From Pezizomycotina sp. ARF18 (Eukaryota > Ascomycota): 64,000 nt of DNA. A program made the position numbers and the translations under genes. The notes below the pieces were generated by a model. The model saw only the letters and a program-made list of their open reading frames with translations. It did not search any database and was not told the origin of the DNA. The stretch covers positions 86,720 through 150,719 of the forward strand of contig AZLU01000094.1 of NCBI GenBank assembly GCA_002224055.1, read 5' to 3'. This document shows positions 1 to 14,207 of the stretch, one piece after another. Positions within the stretch are counted from its first letter, which is position 1; the number at the start of each line of letters is the position of its first letter.

Positions 1-1049
1 TCTCTCTCTCTCTCTCATACTTTCCCCCGTTTTGTTCAAATATCCAGGTTTTATTTCTCCATCGCTCTTAACTACTCCTCCTGCTGAATGCCCCAAAAAC
101 TCGTTGATTATACGTCTACATGGTGGACACTAGACTAGAATGCTAGAGAAAGGTTTCGGAAATAGCCAGAGAGGGCGTTTTGATTCTAACCTATCCATCT
201 ATCGTCAGTTAACCATCTTGAGTTCTTTGCAGGTATATTCGTCGCAGTCGTGAGCGTATCCGGCTTTTGGCTATATTCTGAGGATCACGCCAAGGGCATC
301 ATCATTCTTCTCCTTTTTCCACCAGCGCCACTCCCCTTGGGCGCCGAGGATGATCGTCGTGGCCGGGCCCGAGAACAGCCCTAGATGGTATAGGATATGG
401 CCTATATAGGAATTTGTAGGACGGGGTTCTAAGAACAAGGTGTATTTGTACAAGGGAAGAATCCCCGACGGGATTGTTAAAGCTTGAAATTCTAATTCAC
501 ATGCGGTAACTTATCCACACGGGAAATCTCCTTCCGCTTGATTTCCCGTGTGGGAACTCCCGTATTAATTGGCGGTGAAGAGATCATCATAGTATAAGAG
601 ACTACGGAGGGGTACCAGAGCCCGAAGACTAGCGTGGTTTTGCCAGTGATCAGAGCAGGGCAACCGGAATCTACAATTTTATAACAATAAATGATAAATA
701 ATATTACTAAATATACATTCGCTTGGTAAATAAGCTCTAATAACCGCAGCGAGCCATCCGCGAACCTAGATCCAGTATAATCACATATCTAATCTTAAGC
801 GGTGTTTTTTAGCGGATTAAAAGTAAACCCACCCTCTACCAAATTCTTAAATCGCTGCGCTTGAAGATTATTAATGTCGGCTATCACATGCGGGGGTGGG
901 ACAAGGCCTCATTGATATAATTCGTATACACGCAGACTCAATAGCAAGGGGCCAGAAAAATCCCTGCTCGAATACTCATAATTCAATACCTAAATATAAT
1001 ATCACCCAAGTGGGAATCCATTTTCTTTTCAAAAGGAGCACAAGTCTAG
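1..1049. other. Intergenic region, no supported gene
   Basis: No convincing coding sequence. It opens with a short TC dinucleotide run at the window edge. A perfect 13-bp inverted repeat lies at 515-527 and 541-553 (listed separately). An AT-rich stretch with scattered AGCGG/CCGCT motifs around 738-860 could be a transposon relic, but no element can be delimited. The short open stretch on the minus strand near 271-453 lacks an ATG and resembles no family I know. Confidence 0.6.
515..553. repeat. Perfect 13-bp inverted repeat, 13-nt spacer
   Basis: The arm CCACACGGGAAAT (515-527) is followed by its exact reverse complement at 541-553 after a 13-nt spacer. It lies in an intergenic region about 500 bp upstream of the NmrA-like gene. 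It could be a dyad binding site, a hairpin, or the remnant of a small inverted-repeat element. No target-site duplication is evident. Confidence 0.7.
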
Positions 1050-1450
1050 ATGGGCTTACCAGTGGTAGCTGTTGCTGGTGCTACCGGCCATCTGGGCCAG
1101 TATATTTCAGAGTCTGCACAAATCATTCCATCGCTTCACGAAACCGGTAAAATAATTGAAAAAGGGGAGAATTGCGTAGAAAGCTAACGTTAATAACCGT
1201 TTCTGTTTTTTTCCCTTGTGGAACCTTGTAAAAATATTACAATAAATTGTGCTTCCATATTCCATACACAGCGCGTTGCTATCTCCCCAATTCCGGACAA
1301 GTTCAAGACAGTGGTTCTGCTTTCCCGCAAGCCAGCCTCCGAATCGCCTCAGTTACGGAATGGGAAGAGGCTGGAGCTGTTATTCGCAACTACAGTTTGG
1401 TTGATCTTTCCTCCGCATTCGATGGTGTAGACATCGTGGTGAGCTGGTAC

Positions 1451-1489
<39 letters not shown>

Positions 1490-2350
1490 AAGAAAGGGAA
1501 AAAAGGACCCTCCGTTATCTCTTATGGGGCAGGCGGGGCTAATCAGAAGTGCTCTGAAAACAGCGTTGGCACTGTTGGAACGGGCCACCAATTCAAAGAC
1601 AAGCTTGTCGCTACCCTCGACAAGCCTTCATCGACGGTTAGACTGTATATACCTTCAGAGTTTGGCGTAGACCACTACATCCATGATTTCGCCCGTACGT
1701 AGGAATAGAGTTGGGATCCCTGCGGTCCCTTAAAAAAAGAAAAGAAAAGGAAAAAACGTACTGCGGCTAACATTATGCGGACGATTAGATAAAGAATGGG
1801 ATGCAAAGAAGCACCACTTTTCTATAGTCTCTGAAATGAAGGAGAACAAGGACTTGAAGATTTGCAGGATCTTCAGCGGCTTATTCCTCGAGGATCAATC
1901 GGTGGCTGGTTCGGCATGGACGGCAAGAACAGCAAGTACGAGGCGATCGGATCAGCTGATGTCCCAATCACTTTTACATCCCTCGCAGACGTTGGGAGAG
2001 CCGTTGGCAAGCATTGCGGCAATGCCAATGTCTGATATTCCCGAAACCGTTCACTTGTCTGGAGACAACAAGACTATGAAGCAAGTTAGGGATATCATGA
2101 GCGCTGCCGGCGGCGAGATATTGGGCTCACAGCCGTCGAAATGAAGCCGTTCAAGACGGATGCGATCGAACACCCTCGTGAAAATGACCCCTCGCCAGCT
2201 CTGAGGTTTTTAATGGCGATGGGTAAAATTAACCACTCCCGCGGAGGACAAGGTAATGATAATGAAATTGTAAACCCCGGAGAAAAGCTGTGGAAGTGGA
2301 AAACCGTTAGCGATTTGGCCAATGAAGAGAAGGGCAGACCATGGTCTTAA
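1050..2350 (+). CDS. NmrA-like / isoflavone reductase-type NAD(P)-binding protein
   Basis: Predicted NAD(P)-binding Rossmann protein of the NmrA-like family (atypical short-chain dehydrogenases; members act as redox sensors or reductases). The first codons after the ATG at 1050 give a beta strand followed by GATGHLG, the dinucleotide-binding glycine motif. An intron follows (donor at 1147, acceptor near 1271), then VVLLSRKPASES, a second intron filled by a run of about 32 A (1455-1486), and the segment LYIPSEFGVDHY typical of the family. A third intron lies near 1697-1795. The C-terminal part reads through IPETVHLSGDNKTMKQV and ends at TAA 2348-2350. At least two single-base frameshifts (near 1345 and 1965) must be assumed. 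The substrate cannot be told from sequence. Family is fairly sure, exact exon borders are not. Confidence 0.8.
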
Positions 2351-2988
2351 GATGCATTTAAAGTCAGAGCCATTATATGTATGCTCAGACTGTAACAGAT
2401 ATTTTCATTTTCAGGAGCTATTGAAGACACGCTTGTTTGGTTCTTTGAGCTGGCAGCGATCATACATAGTAATGGTTTCATACCATTTATCCTCCTGAAA
2501 TATCATTCTTCATTTAAGCTTAGCAAAATATCGCGTTTTTAATCGTAATGCTTTTACAATAAATGAAATGACCATAAGTACTTCGATACAGTATTATATA
2601 CGTATACTATCAAATTACTGTACTAGCACAATGCAATCGAAGCTTTTGCTGGGAGAGGTTTTATATGCACAATTTGCTTTTTTTTTAAAAAAAACTCGGC
2701 TGGTGCACAAAGATTAGATTAGATCCGCCGATAAGATGGAAACTATAGATAACTTAAAATTTTTCTTCCCTGCAGCGACCAGAGCTTCCCACCTCCAGCA
2801 ACTATAGCAACCAAAGTTCGCCAATCCGAAATTTTTTTTTTTTTTTTTTTTAACAAATTTTTTCTTCTTTGGTAAATCTAAGTTCATTCATCCTCAGACT
2901 TAACAATTGAAAATATTGAAATCTCAAACTAGGCTCGTTGTCGAAAAATATATATATACATCATACTTTCTACTTTCCTAGTACGATA
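2351..2988. other. Intergenic region between NmrA-like gene and RRB1
   Basis: AT-rich with no coding signal. A T tract of about 22 nt (2829-2850) and a TATATATATA stretch near 2950 lie just upstream of the RRB1 start and probably belong to its promoter and 5' leader. The first part is presumably the 3' UTR of the NmrA-like gene. Confidence 0.5.
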
Positions 2989-4583
2989 ATGGGGAAGCGA
3001 CCGGCGGACGAAGCTGTCTCGGAGCTCGAGAAGCTTAAAATGGCGAGCGGGCGGGAGCGCCGTAAATCTCGGCGAGGCTGCGAATCAAGCTCAAGATGGC
3101 ATGGGCGAATTTGAGGATGCGTACGAGGACGAGATCGAGAGCGAAGAGGATGTTGTAGATGCCGGTGGAGCAAACGACGACGACGATGAGGAAGATGCTG
3201 GTGTGACTCTTCATGACGACGACGAAGACGAGGATGAAGGTAAAACTGGACCGCTTTACATAAAACTACTATCTATCGCGCAACTTTTGTTATTTTAAAT
3301 ACTAATAGTCTTTTAAACAAAATTAATAGCTATGGATGTTGATAAAGAGGTCTACCACCCGTCGCGGCCACCAAGGCCCTCAGCAAGGACGAAATACTGG
3401 AGCCGGACATGAGCGCCTACGAAATGTTCCACACGGTATCGTCAAGTGGCCGTCGCTATCCTTTGAAATATTACCGACAGGCTGGGGGACGATAGGAGGA
3501 CGTATCCTGCAACAATGTACCTCGTTTCGGGGACGCAGGCCGAGAAAAATAAGGACAACGAATTGACGATAACGAAGCTCAGCAGCATGGGGAAGGCTCG
3601 CCAGTAAATCCGGACGATGAAGACGAAGAAGACGACGACGACGACGATGATGATCCGATACTCGAGTCAAGGCATATATCAGTGCCGTCGACGACGAACC
3701 GACTGCGAGTGTCTCCGCACGCATTGGCAACGAACGAGTACCTGACCGCAACGATGCTTGAAAACGGAAACGTTAATATCTACGACATAACTCCCCAGCT
3801 CAGATCTCTCGATACGCCAGGCTACACTATCCCTCCCTCCGCTCTCAAACCGTTGCACACCTCAAATGCACAAGTCGGTGGAAGGATACGCCATTGACTG
3901 GTCGCCGATGGTCCCGCAGGGTAGACTACTCACGGGTGACAATTCCGGTAAAATATTCCACACGACCAGGCAAGAAGGTGGGGTTTCGTCACGGATTCTA
4001 CACCTTTCACCGGCCACACCTCCGCGATCGAGGAGCTCCAGTGGTCCCCCGTGGAGAGGACGGTGTTTGCATCCGCGAGCTCTGACGGCACGGTGAAAAT
4101 CTGGGATATCCGGCAGAAACCCCGCAAGCCCGCCTTCAACGTGGAGATCAGCTCGTCGGACGTAAACGTAGCTTCGTGGAACCCCATGACGTCGCACTTT
4201 TTAGCCACTGGAGCGGACGACGGCGTTTGGGGCCGTGTGGGGACCTGCGCACGTTCCCGAACGCCGCGAAGAATCTGAACAGGGTCGCAGCGGTGGCGAG
4301 CTTCACGTGCACCAGGAACCCATAACTTTCGATCGAGTGGCACCCGAAGGAGGAAGCATAGTCGCCGTGGCGTCGGCGGATAACACCGTAACGCTGTGGG
4401 AGCTGGCGGTCGAGGAAGATAGCGAGGAGACCGGCGGAAGCGGGATGAAGGACGTTCCGAGCAGTTGCTCTTCGTCCACGTGCTCGACGGCGTTAGGGAA
4501 ATACACTGGTCGAAGCAAATGCCAGGTACGGTTGTGGGACTGGTGCAGAAGGATTCGGTGTTTTCAAGACTATAAGCGTATAG
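2989..4583 (+). CDS. RRB1: Glutamate-rich WD40 protein, ribosome assembly factor RRB1/GRWD1
   Basis: Homologue of Rrb1/GRWD1, a nuclear chaperone for ribosomal protein L3 in early 60S assembly. It starts MGKRPADE at 2989 with a CT-rich leader. An acidic Asp/Glu tract is interrupted by an intron (3240-3329; donor GTAAAA, acceptor ATAG). The next exon carries the CAF1C/H4-binding region (DMSAYEMFHTV, VKWPSLSFEILPD), a second acidic run (about 3620-3660) and then WD repeats: NVNIYDI, YAIDWSP, LLTGDNSGKI, TVFASASSDGTVKIWDIR, FLATGADDG, SIVAVASADNTVTLWELA. The conserved C-terminus GFGVFKTISV ends at TAG 4581-4583. At least eight frameshifts are needed, for example near 3060, 3365, 3475, 3970 and 4515. 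Because the residues between breaks stay conserved to the last codon, I take them as sequence errors. Assignment is sure. Confidence 0.93.
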
Positions 4584-4710
4584 AGAGGAAAGGTTCTTTT
4601 AATTCTTCTAATATATCGATCATATGATTTTTTTTACTCTTATCTCCTTCTTTTGTATAATACATTTTTTTTTCTCTTCCTTTTTTTAAAAAATCCAAAA
4701 TTTAAGCATC

Positions 4711-4740
4711 AGCGGAGAGAGAGAGAGAGAGAGAGAGAGA
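4711..4740. repeat. (GA)n microsatellite
   Basis: About 15 GA units in the gap between the convergent 3' ends of RRB1 and the small minus-strand gene. Confidence 0.9.
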
Positions 4741-4821
4741 AAGAAACTGCTTTCCAAATTTCACGTTACGCCTCGTATAGGCTGAATAAAGTTGTCTCCG
4801 ATGCGCCGCATGACATCGGCC

Positions 4822-5305
4822 CTAGCGGCTTTCCTTAGCTTGACCCTTTCCCCCCAATCCTCCTATCGATCCTCTTCTCTTCGTTAAGTTCCTTTCATCT
4901 TCTTCTTGAGCCTTTTGGCCTTGTTTGAATTGACAAGGACCCGTCGAGATGAGCTCCTGGTAGATCTCCCTGGACTCCGCGTTGTGCTCCTGCAGAGCTT
5001 CCTTCTCGTTGCTCAAGTTTATGATGGCTCGCATCGCTGCTACTTTTGGCTCTTCGCAGCGACGACTTTGCTTGAGGGTAGTGATCCGAGGACTTTATTC
5101 TTAAGGTTAGAGAACTTCGGCTTCAGGAAGCGGGAAGCAGTGCTACAGGGCCTATTATGGATGCTTGCTGAGAGGTCGAGGAGGTGCCAGGAGGAAGTAC
5201 GAGCTTCCTATTCCTGTCAGCTACGGCGCTGGACTTTGGTTATAACGGCCGGTTTTGCTTTTTCGGGGAGATCGAAAGATACACGCAGCGGTTTCCTTCT
5301 GTCAT
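4822..5305 (-). CDS. Unrecognised small basic protein
   Basis: I do not recognise this product. On the minus strand, from ATG at 5305, the reading gives MTEGNR, VSFDLPEKAKPAVITKV, then RKLVLPPGTSSTSQQAS, PKFSNLKNKVLGSLPS and a final long block from KVVAAKSQ through AMRAIINLSNEKEALQEH to KRRGSIGGLGGKGQAKES, ending at TAG (4824-4822). About 160 residues, rich in Lys, Ser and Glu, with a helical, partly coiled middle and a basic tail. Three or four frameshifts must be bridged. The complementary plus strand shows long readings that look like shadows. It is convergent with RRB1, about 240 bp away. A nuclear or ribosome-biogenesis role would fit the composition but is only a guess. Confidence 0.5.
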
Positions 5306-6750
5306 GTATAAATTGGTATGGGCTATATTCTCCCCGCAAGCGGCGAGGGGGGCTTTGTTAGTGTTTTTGTTTCTTTATGAGATATATAGAGTGTACTGTT
5401 CATTATTGTATATCAGTTCTAGATTACTCACATTGTTATATATATACATATATATACAAGGTCAAATTTGCTCACAGGGAGCTTGGCTATATCGGTGTCT
5501 GAAAAGTCATTCCTGGAATTTGAAATAACTACTATTTGAGTGGTGTATACTAGTAGATACGAAGTAGCTTCTTTGGATAAAAAAGCCTTTCTGCCCTACT
5601 GAATACTTAAAGATGATTAAGTACCTACTTGCTGAGTACGCATATAATGATATACTGTAGTAATTAAATACAATATTGCGATCTCCGTTAATCGTGAAGG
5701 GCATGTGAAGTTGACATTTGGAATACCAACAAGTAATTACGATTTGAAATTGAATAAAACATGACATAATCCGTCGTGTTGGGATACTTCGAATACCGGA
5801 AGGTTCAATGGACTCAAGAACATGTCAGCTCAGCTACGTATTTTTTTATGCAATGAAGACTGTGGTGTTCATGCTTATTATACTCCTAATGATTTTATTC
5901 TAACTCATAGTTGGAAGAGAGAACTTCAAGTACACTCAAAAGAGGGTTAAAAATATATAGGCATATAATATTTTTTTTTTTTAAATTCGAGAGTATAGAA
6001 TGAAACTATACTACTAAGTAGAATATAAGCCTATCAGGACCAGTGCCACCCGTACCAAGAAAGTAGTGAACCAATGTCGTCGTTAAGGACGAGCCAAAAA
6101 AAGAAGGAAAAATTTAATACATCATTCTGTGCGTAGGGAGAAACGCATTCGACGCTTTAAAGATTGCAAGGGACAAAAAAACGCCAGGTCATTGTCGCTG
6201 CGTGATAGGAAAATAATTTATGCAGTATTAATGTGATAAACAGAAGTAGTAGTTCTATGTAAGTGATATTAGATATGTAGGGTGAGAAAAGTTGATACGA
6301 GCCTAGAAGAAGCTGGGACATATCATAGAAATTAGTGTGCTAGAAGAAGCTATAAAAGAAAATATATACCAAAATGATACGAGATGAACGCTTTATCCTG
6401 TCCTTTTGGGGGAACATAACTGATGCATATACAAAGGAAATAGTGAAATGAAAAAGAAAAAAAAATTATATAAAAATGAAATTTCAACTTGGTAGACGCT
6501 AAAGAGCACAGACAAAGACACTGGCCAATTCGAGAGCAAACCAATACATAAAAGGGAAAGAGTAGATAAGGTATTAGAGATAGGTTCAAAAAAAAAAATC
6601 GATGACCCAAGAAAGACAATGCTATAAACGATAACAATAAACATCCAAAGATATTGATAATCGGTAAATGGAGAGAAAAAGGGAAAGTTTAAAAGGGGAT
6701 TTTTTTTTGCTTCAATAAGGAAGCGTGGGAAGAGTGTCCCAAAAAGAACT
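5306..6750. other. Intergenic region, no supported gene
   Basis: About 1.4 kb of AT-rich sequence. It contains TA dinucleotide runs near 5440, a T tract near 5970, and A tracts near 6455 and 6590. The open readings on the minus strand (6350-6640) are Phe/Leu/Ser-rich translations of A-rich sequence and look non-coding. It should hold the promoter of the small minus-strand gene and the 3' UTR of the PLAC8 gene. Confidence 0.5.
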
Positions 6751-7965
6751 CTATCCGATGACAGAGCTTCTTTGATAGGTCATCTTCTCCGGCTTCTTGT
6801 AGCCCTGCTCGCCCACGACACCACTGCCCGGGCCGGCGCAACGCGCTTCTCTTCTTCTCGGTCTCGGATTTCCCGTTCATCTTGAACGAGAACACAACAA
6901 GGACAACAGTACGACTTGGCGCAATCTGAGCCCGCTGAGCCTTGGATCTGGTAAAGATCTCTGATCCGGGCGCGTTGGATCATGGTAAAGATCCAGCTCA
7001 CTGGTGACAGGACGCAGAACATCATGCAGTGGCCGTTACAGTTGCTATGCTGATCGACATTGGAATTTGGTAGCGTCTTTAGCCGATGGTGGGTTTTCGA
7101 GTAGAGCATGCACGGGCACCAACATCCTAGGCAGCCTGTTTAAGTAGTTCGTTAGCGGGTTTGAGCTTTTAGAGAGATAGATCGAAAGACGCATCTTATA
7201 TAATAAAAAAAGAACTTACAGCTGCCATGTCACTAAAACAGCCGCAAAGGCCATTCTTGTAAGTTTGCGCCCCGAATAGCTGGTTCGGGTGGAAATCTGG
7301 CCCGGAGCGTGCGGCTGACCGTTGCGTTCAGGGCATATCCCTGATCGTACGACATTTGCTCCTGCTGATGGTGAGCGGCCGGTGGCTCTCGATCGCCTGA
7401 GTCGGAGCGGGTCGAAATGCATTTGCTGCCCTTGCTGCATGCTCTCCATCTGGTACTGGTTTGCCTGTTGTTGGCTGATCATTTCTTTGTTTGCCTGAAA
7501 TAACGTCTTTTCTTGCCCTCCCGAGTTGAAACGTGGATATCCTGGACCCTAGGAACAGGAGGTACGGCCGGATACTGTATTGGCCCTGAGGGATAAAGAC
7601 TGGTTGTTGGTGATCGTAAGCTTTAGGATGCAAGGCGCTTCCGCAGATAACGGCCGCGCAGCGAAACCTGCTTGAGGATAGTCTAGGTTTGGTATGAAGG
7701 TAGACGTCGGTAAGGTTGGCCGGTCGGTGTCTTCGGAGGCGCTGAGAATTGGGGTATGCTCGGTGCAAAACCTGGCGATTGTACCTGATATGCGTGTATA
7801 GACTCTGGGTAGCCTGTGTATATAGCAGAAGGAACTGTTCGCGCTGGCTTGTCAACCACAGGAAACGTATGCGTGTGTTGCAAAGCCTGTGGCCGTTGGT
7901 ACCTCTCTCGCTGTTGATTATGTTGCTGATATTGCTGGTGCTGCTGGTGCTGCTGGTGCTGCTGG

Positions 7966-8006
<41 letters not shown>

Positions 8007-8158
8007 GTAATGCTGCTGTTGCTGTTGCTCTATGTAATACTGCTGGCGTTGAAGTAGGTCGTGGTCAAATTGCTGCTGTTCTCGAGGCGTCTGTGGTAGA
8101 TGCGACGAACTATACGACCGGCTGTTAACTATATGAGCTACCTGTTGTTCGTGGTCAT
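6751..8158 (-). CDS. PLAC8-family Cys-rich protein with polyglutamine N-terminus
   Basis: Predicted membrane-associated PLAC8 (DUF614) protein. Relatives include fungal Cys-rich proteins and plant FCR/PCR proteins linked to metal transport or cell size. Reading the minus strand, a Gln-rich N-terminus (about 7920-8035, mixed CAG/CAA codons) is followed by a Gln/Pro-rich linker. The PLAC8 domain then shows CWCPC, NCNGHCMMFCVLSPVSW, IQRARIRDLYQIQGS and DCAKSYCCPCCVLVQDE, i.e. the CPC and CCPCC signatures. A short tail ending KKPEKMTYQRSSVIG stops at TAG (6753-6751). An intron near 7125-7220 splits the domain. Frameshifts occur in the linker and just after the DEREIRDREEE segment. The N-terminal start is uncertain: the ATG at 8158 is one frame off the Gln-rich reading. 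Domain call is sure. Confidence 0.8.
7922..8035 (-). repeat. CAG/CAA (polyGln) repeat within PLAC8 gene
   Basis: On the plus strand this reads as (CTGCTGGTG)n followed by (CTGTTG)n. On the coding minus strand it gives His-Gln-Gln and then pure Gln runs. It is probably length-polymorphic. Confidence 0.85.
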
Positions 8159-10908
8159 TCCAACGGAGCGGTGGGGGGCACCGATGGACTATTTATTTCT
8201 TCTGGGTGGCAACGTGAAGAATTAAAAGGGAAGAAGCGAGGGCAAAAAGATGAAAATAGCAGCAATCGAAGAAAGAAAGAACTATACGAAAAAGAAACGA
8301 AGACAAGAAAGATACAGCGCGAAAAGTTAAAGAACCCTTTAGTCCTTTTTTTCAAAACTTGAGGAGAGTATTACACAGAGTCGGGATTAAAAAAAAAAAA
8401 AAAGGTACTCAGATATGTCTGTAGGCGCTTTCGATAAAATTGAGAGGGCTTCCCCAATGCGCCGTATTTTGACGCCAGGTATTCGGGTATGCAGATGGAC
8501 TTCTCGAAACAAAAAAAAAGGAAACAACTGCGGCGCTATAGTGAAAGATAAAACGACAATAACGAGGGGCAGAAGCAAGGAAACAAAAAAAATATGTGAA
8601 GAGAGAGAAATATACTAAAATTAGGGAGCGTCTCGTGAAAGTGGGATATCAAATCTGAGTGGTTCAGAACGTTAATTGTGATAAGATAGGATTCTTTCAT
8701 TTTTCACCAGAAATATATCCTTTCTCGTAGCACAAGAAAATTGTGCAAAACGAATAGGAAAAAAAGATGCAGCAAATTGTAGGGCAACAACAATAGATAT
8801 TTCACTCCTCAACAGAGAGACGACTTGAAAGATTCAAACGCTTTGAAAAAGAAGAGAAGGGTTGAAGGATGAAAACGTGACGAGTGAAAGAAAAGCGTGA
8901 ATAGGTATCTTTTTGGTGTCTTTTCTTGGTGTATTCAGGTGATGAGAAGTATATATGGGTATGTATATATGCAATACAAGGAAGAAGAAAGAGAAGATGA
9001 GTGAGATTGAAGGGAAGAAAAGAGATGATGGAGGGGAGTAAAAAAAAAAAAAAAAAGGTCCAAACTCACCGAAGTACACACAAGGCGTTTAATAAAAAGT
9101 GGAAAAATATAGTGAGATTTGAAATTTGTCAAATCCCTCTTCCTTTTTTCGCCGTTCTCCTGTTATTTAAAAAAATTTTTTTTGTTTTTTAAATGCCACG
9201 GAGCCATGCACAATCAAAGTATCGGTATGATATATATATGATCTTGAGTCCGTTCCTTTCCATTTGCAGCGTTGCTTTTTTCCCATTCAAGCTTGATTCT
9301 CCGCGTCACAACATTCTCCTCAAAAGCAGCGCAGAACGATCCGATTCGAGGCCCCCTGCAAAGTACGGGTAAACGTAAGTCTCCTCTTTGATTGCAATCT
9401 TAGCTGTGGCAAATTGAGTGAGAAATGGTAGTAAAAATGGGGCATTATGGCGGTGAGAGCCATTTTTTTTTTCTTGAAATCGCTGATGGTGGTTGATGTG
9501 AGGGGTTTTGAAATGGGGCTTTGAGTGGGGAACCGGGTGTGATAGCGGACAGCGGCTACATCTGATATACTATTGGCTACAGAACGGAAACGAAGAGACG
9601 AAAGAAAAAGGAAAAAAGCAACGAGCTTTCGTAGGAGTCAAGGGAAAATGTCTCCACAGGACCACAGGACCACAGCCCTCTGTTTTTATTTTTCTCAGCT
9701 CCCGCCGAAGGAAGAGAAAATAAAATCTATATGCAGAAGGAAAAGAAAAGAAAAGAAAGAAAAGAAAAGAGGCCCCCTGAGCCAATACTATATACTTCTT
9801 TTTCCAATTTCATACCGCAGGAAAGACTTCCTGCTACGGATTCTCGGCGATAAAAATCGCAGGGAAGGGTGTGTAGGTAGCATAGTTTTTCAAAGAGGGA
9901 ATCAAATACAATCACTCATTAAAATGGCAAGACTTTGACTTCTTTGATTTTTAGAAGATCACGGGGATACCTTTGATTTTTTTTTTTTTTTTTCCGTATC
10001 ATGATAGATTATGTCATGAGGGAATGTAGGCCACGGTAAAGGTAAAATCCAACTAAAGGGCTTAAATAAGGTATATACAGTACCTTAAGGCAACTTAGGC
10101 AAGTATATTAGCGCAAATATAGCGATATTTCTAAGGATATCCTAACTTGATACCCTTACGCTATAGCCCTTGCATCACCGCTTCCCGACTAAAGAAGCTG
10201 CAGCGCTTCAAAATATAGGAAGAATAATATATATAATCTAGTTTCCATTAATTTGAAAAAAAAAAAAAAAAAAAAAACAATCAATCTGAAAATATCACGA
10301 CACATTATTAGACTCAATATACCACTACTGAAGACTTTTCCTACCTTTTGTCCCTGTATAGGTATTTCATCCGATATACATCGGTTTTGGTGCCTTCGAA
10401 GGGGAGGTTGCTTCGCTGGTAGTCTAGCGCTTAGCATGCCTAAGTATCTATTACATACATGTACCTGAGGTCAGACCTTGTTCCATAAGGGTGCCAGTGT
10501 GATATGTATGCAGTATTTCGGCGCAGACAAATGCATCTTACTACTGAGTATACGATCTCAAGTCATATTTCTCGATTTAATTTGAATTCTACTGTATTGA
10601 TTTTCTTAACACCCGAATATAGAGGTAAGAATAGGAAAAAGGTACCATGGGTAAAAAGAAAACAACAGGCCCAATCAACAAATGTAATCTGTAGTTTTCC
10701 TTTCTGTAGAAGAAATACTGAGAAGAGAGAAAAAGAAAAGGAAAGAAAAGCTAGTTTATTTCCAAGTACAGGAAAGCAATATTAATATAATAGAAATATT
10801 ATAATACTTAGTAACAGAAGATTTAATATTTCCCTTTTTTCTTTTTCTTCTAAGCAAATCGATTAAACTTATTTCTTTTTATTCTTATGAAAGGGTTCCC
10901 ATTTCTCT
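8159..10908. other. Long intergenic region, no supported gene
   Basis: About 2.7 kb with no conserved protein signal. It lies upstream of the PLAC8 gene and downstream of CDC48. Features are A-rich tracts (8388-8403, 9040-9056), a T tract (9978-9994), an A tract of about 22 (10256-10277), and an AAAAG-type repeat near 9735-9770. A GGGTAAACGTAAG stretch at 9367 could be a splice donor of an untranslated exon, but I cannot support a transcript. The segment 10070-10190 is rich in AGGATATCCT-like short palindromes. Confidence 0.5.

Positions 10909-14207
<3,299 letters not shown>

Noticed and set aside
271-453. Minus-strand open frame of 60 residues near the left edge
   Set aside because: It lacks an ATG start, is short, and shows no recognisable motif.
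7749-8128. Plus-strand Leu/Val/Ala repeat frames across the CAG repeat
   Set aside because: Antisense readings of the polyGln tract of the PLAC8 gene.
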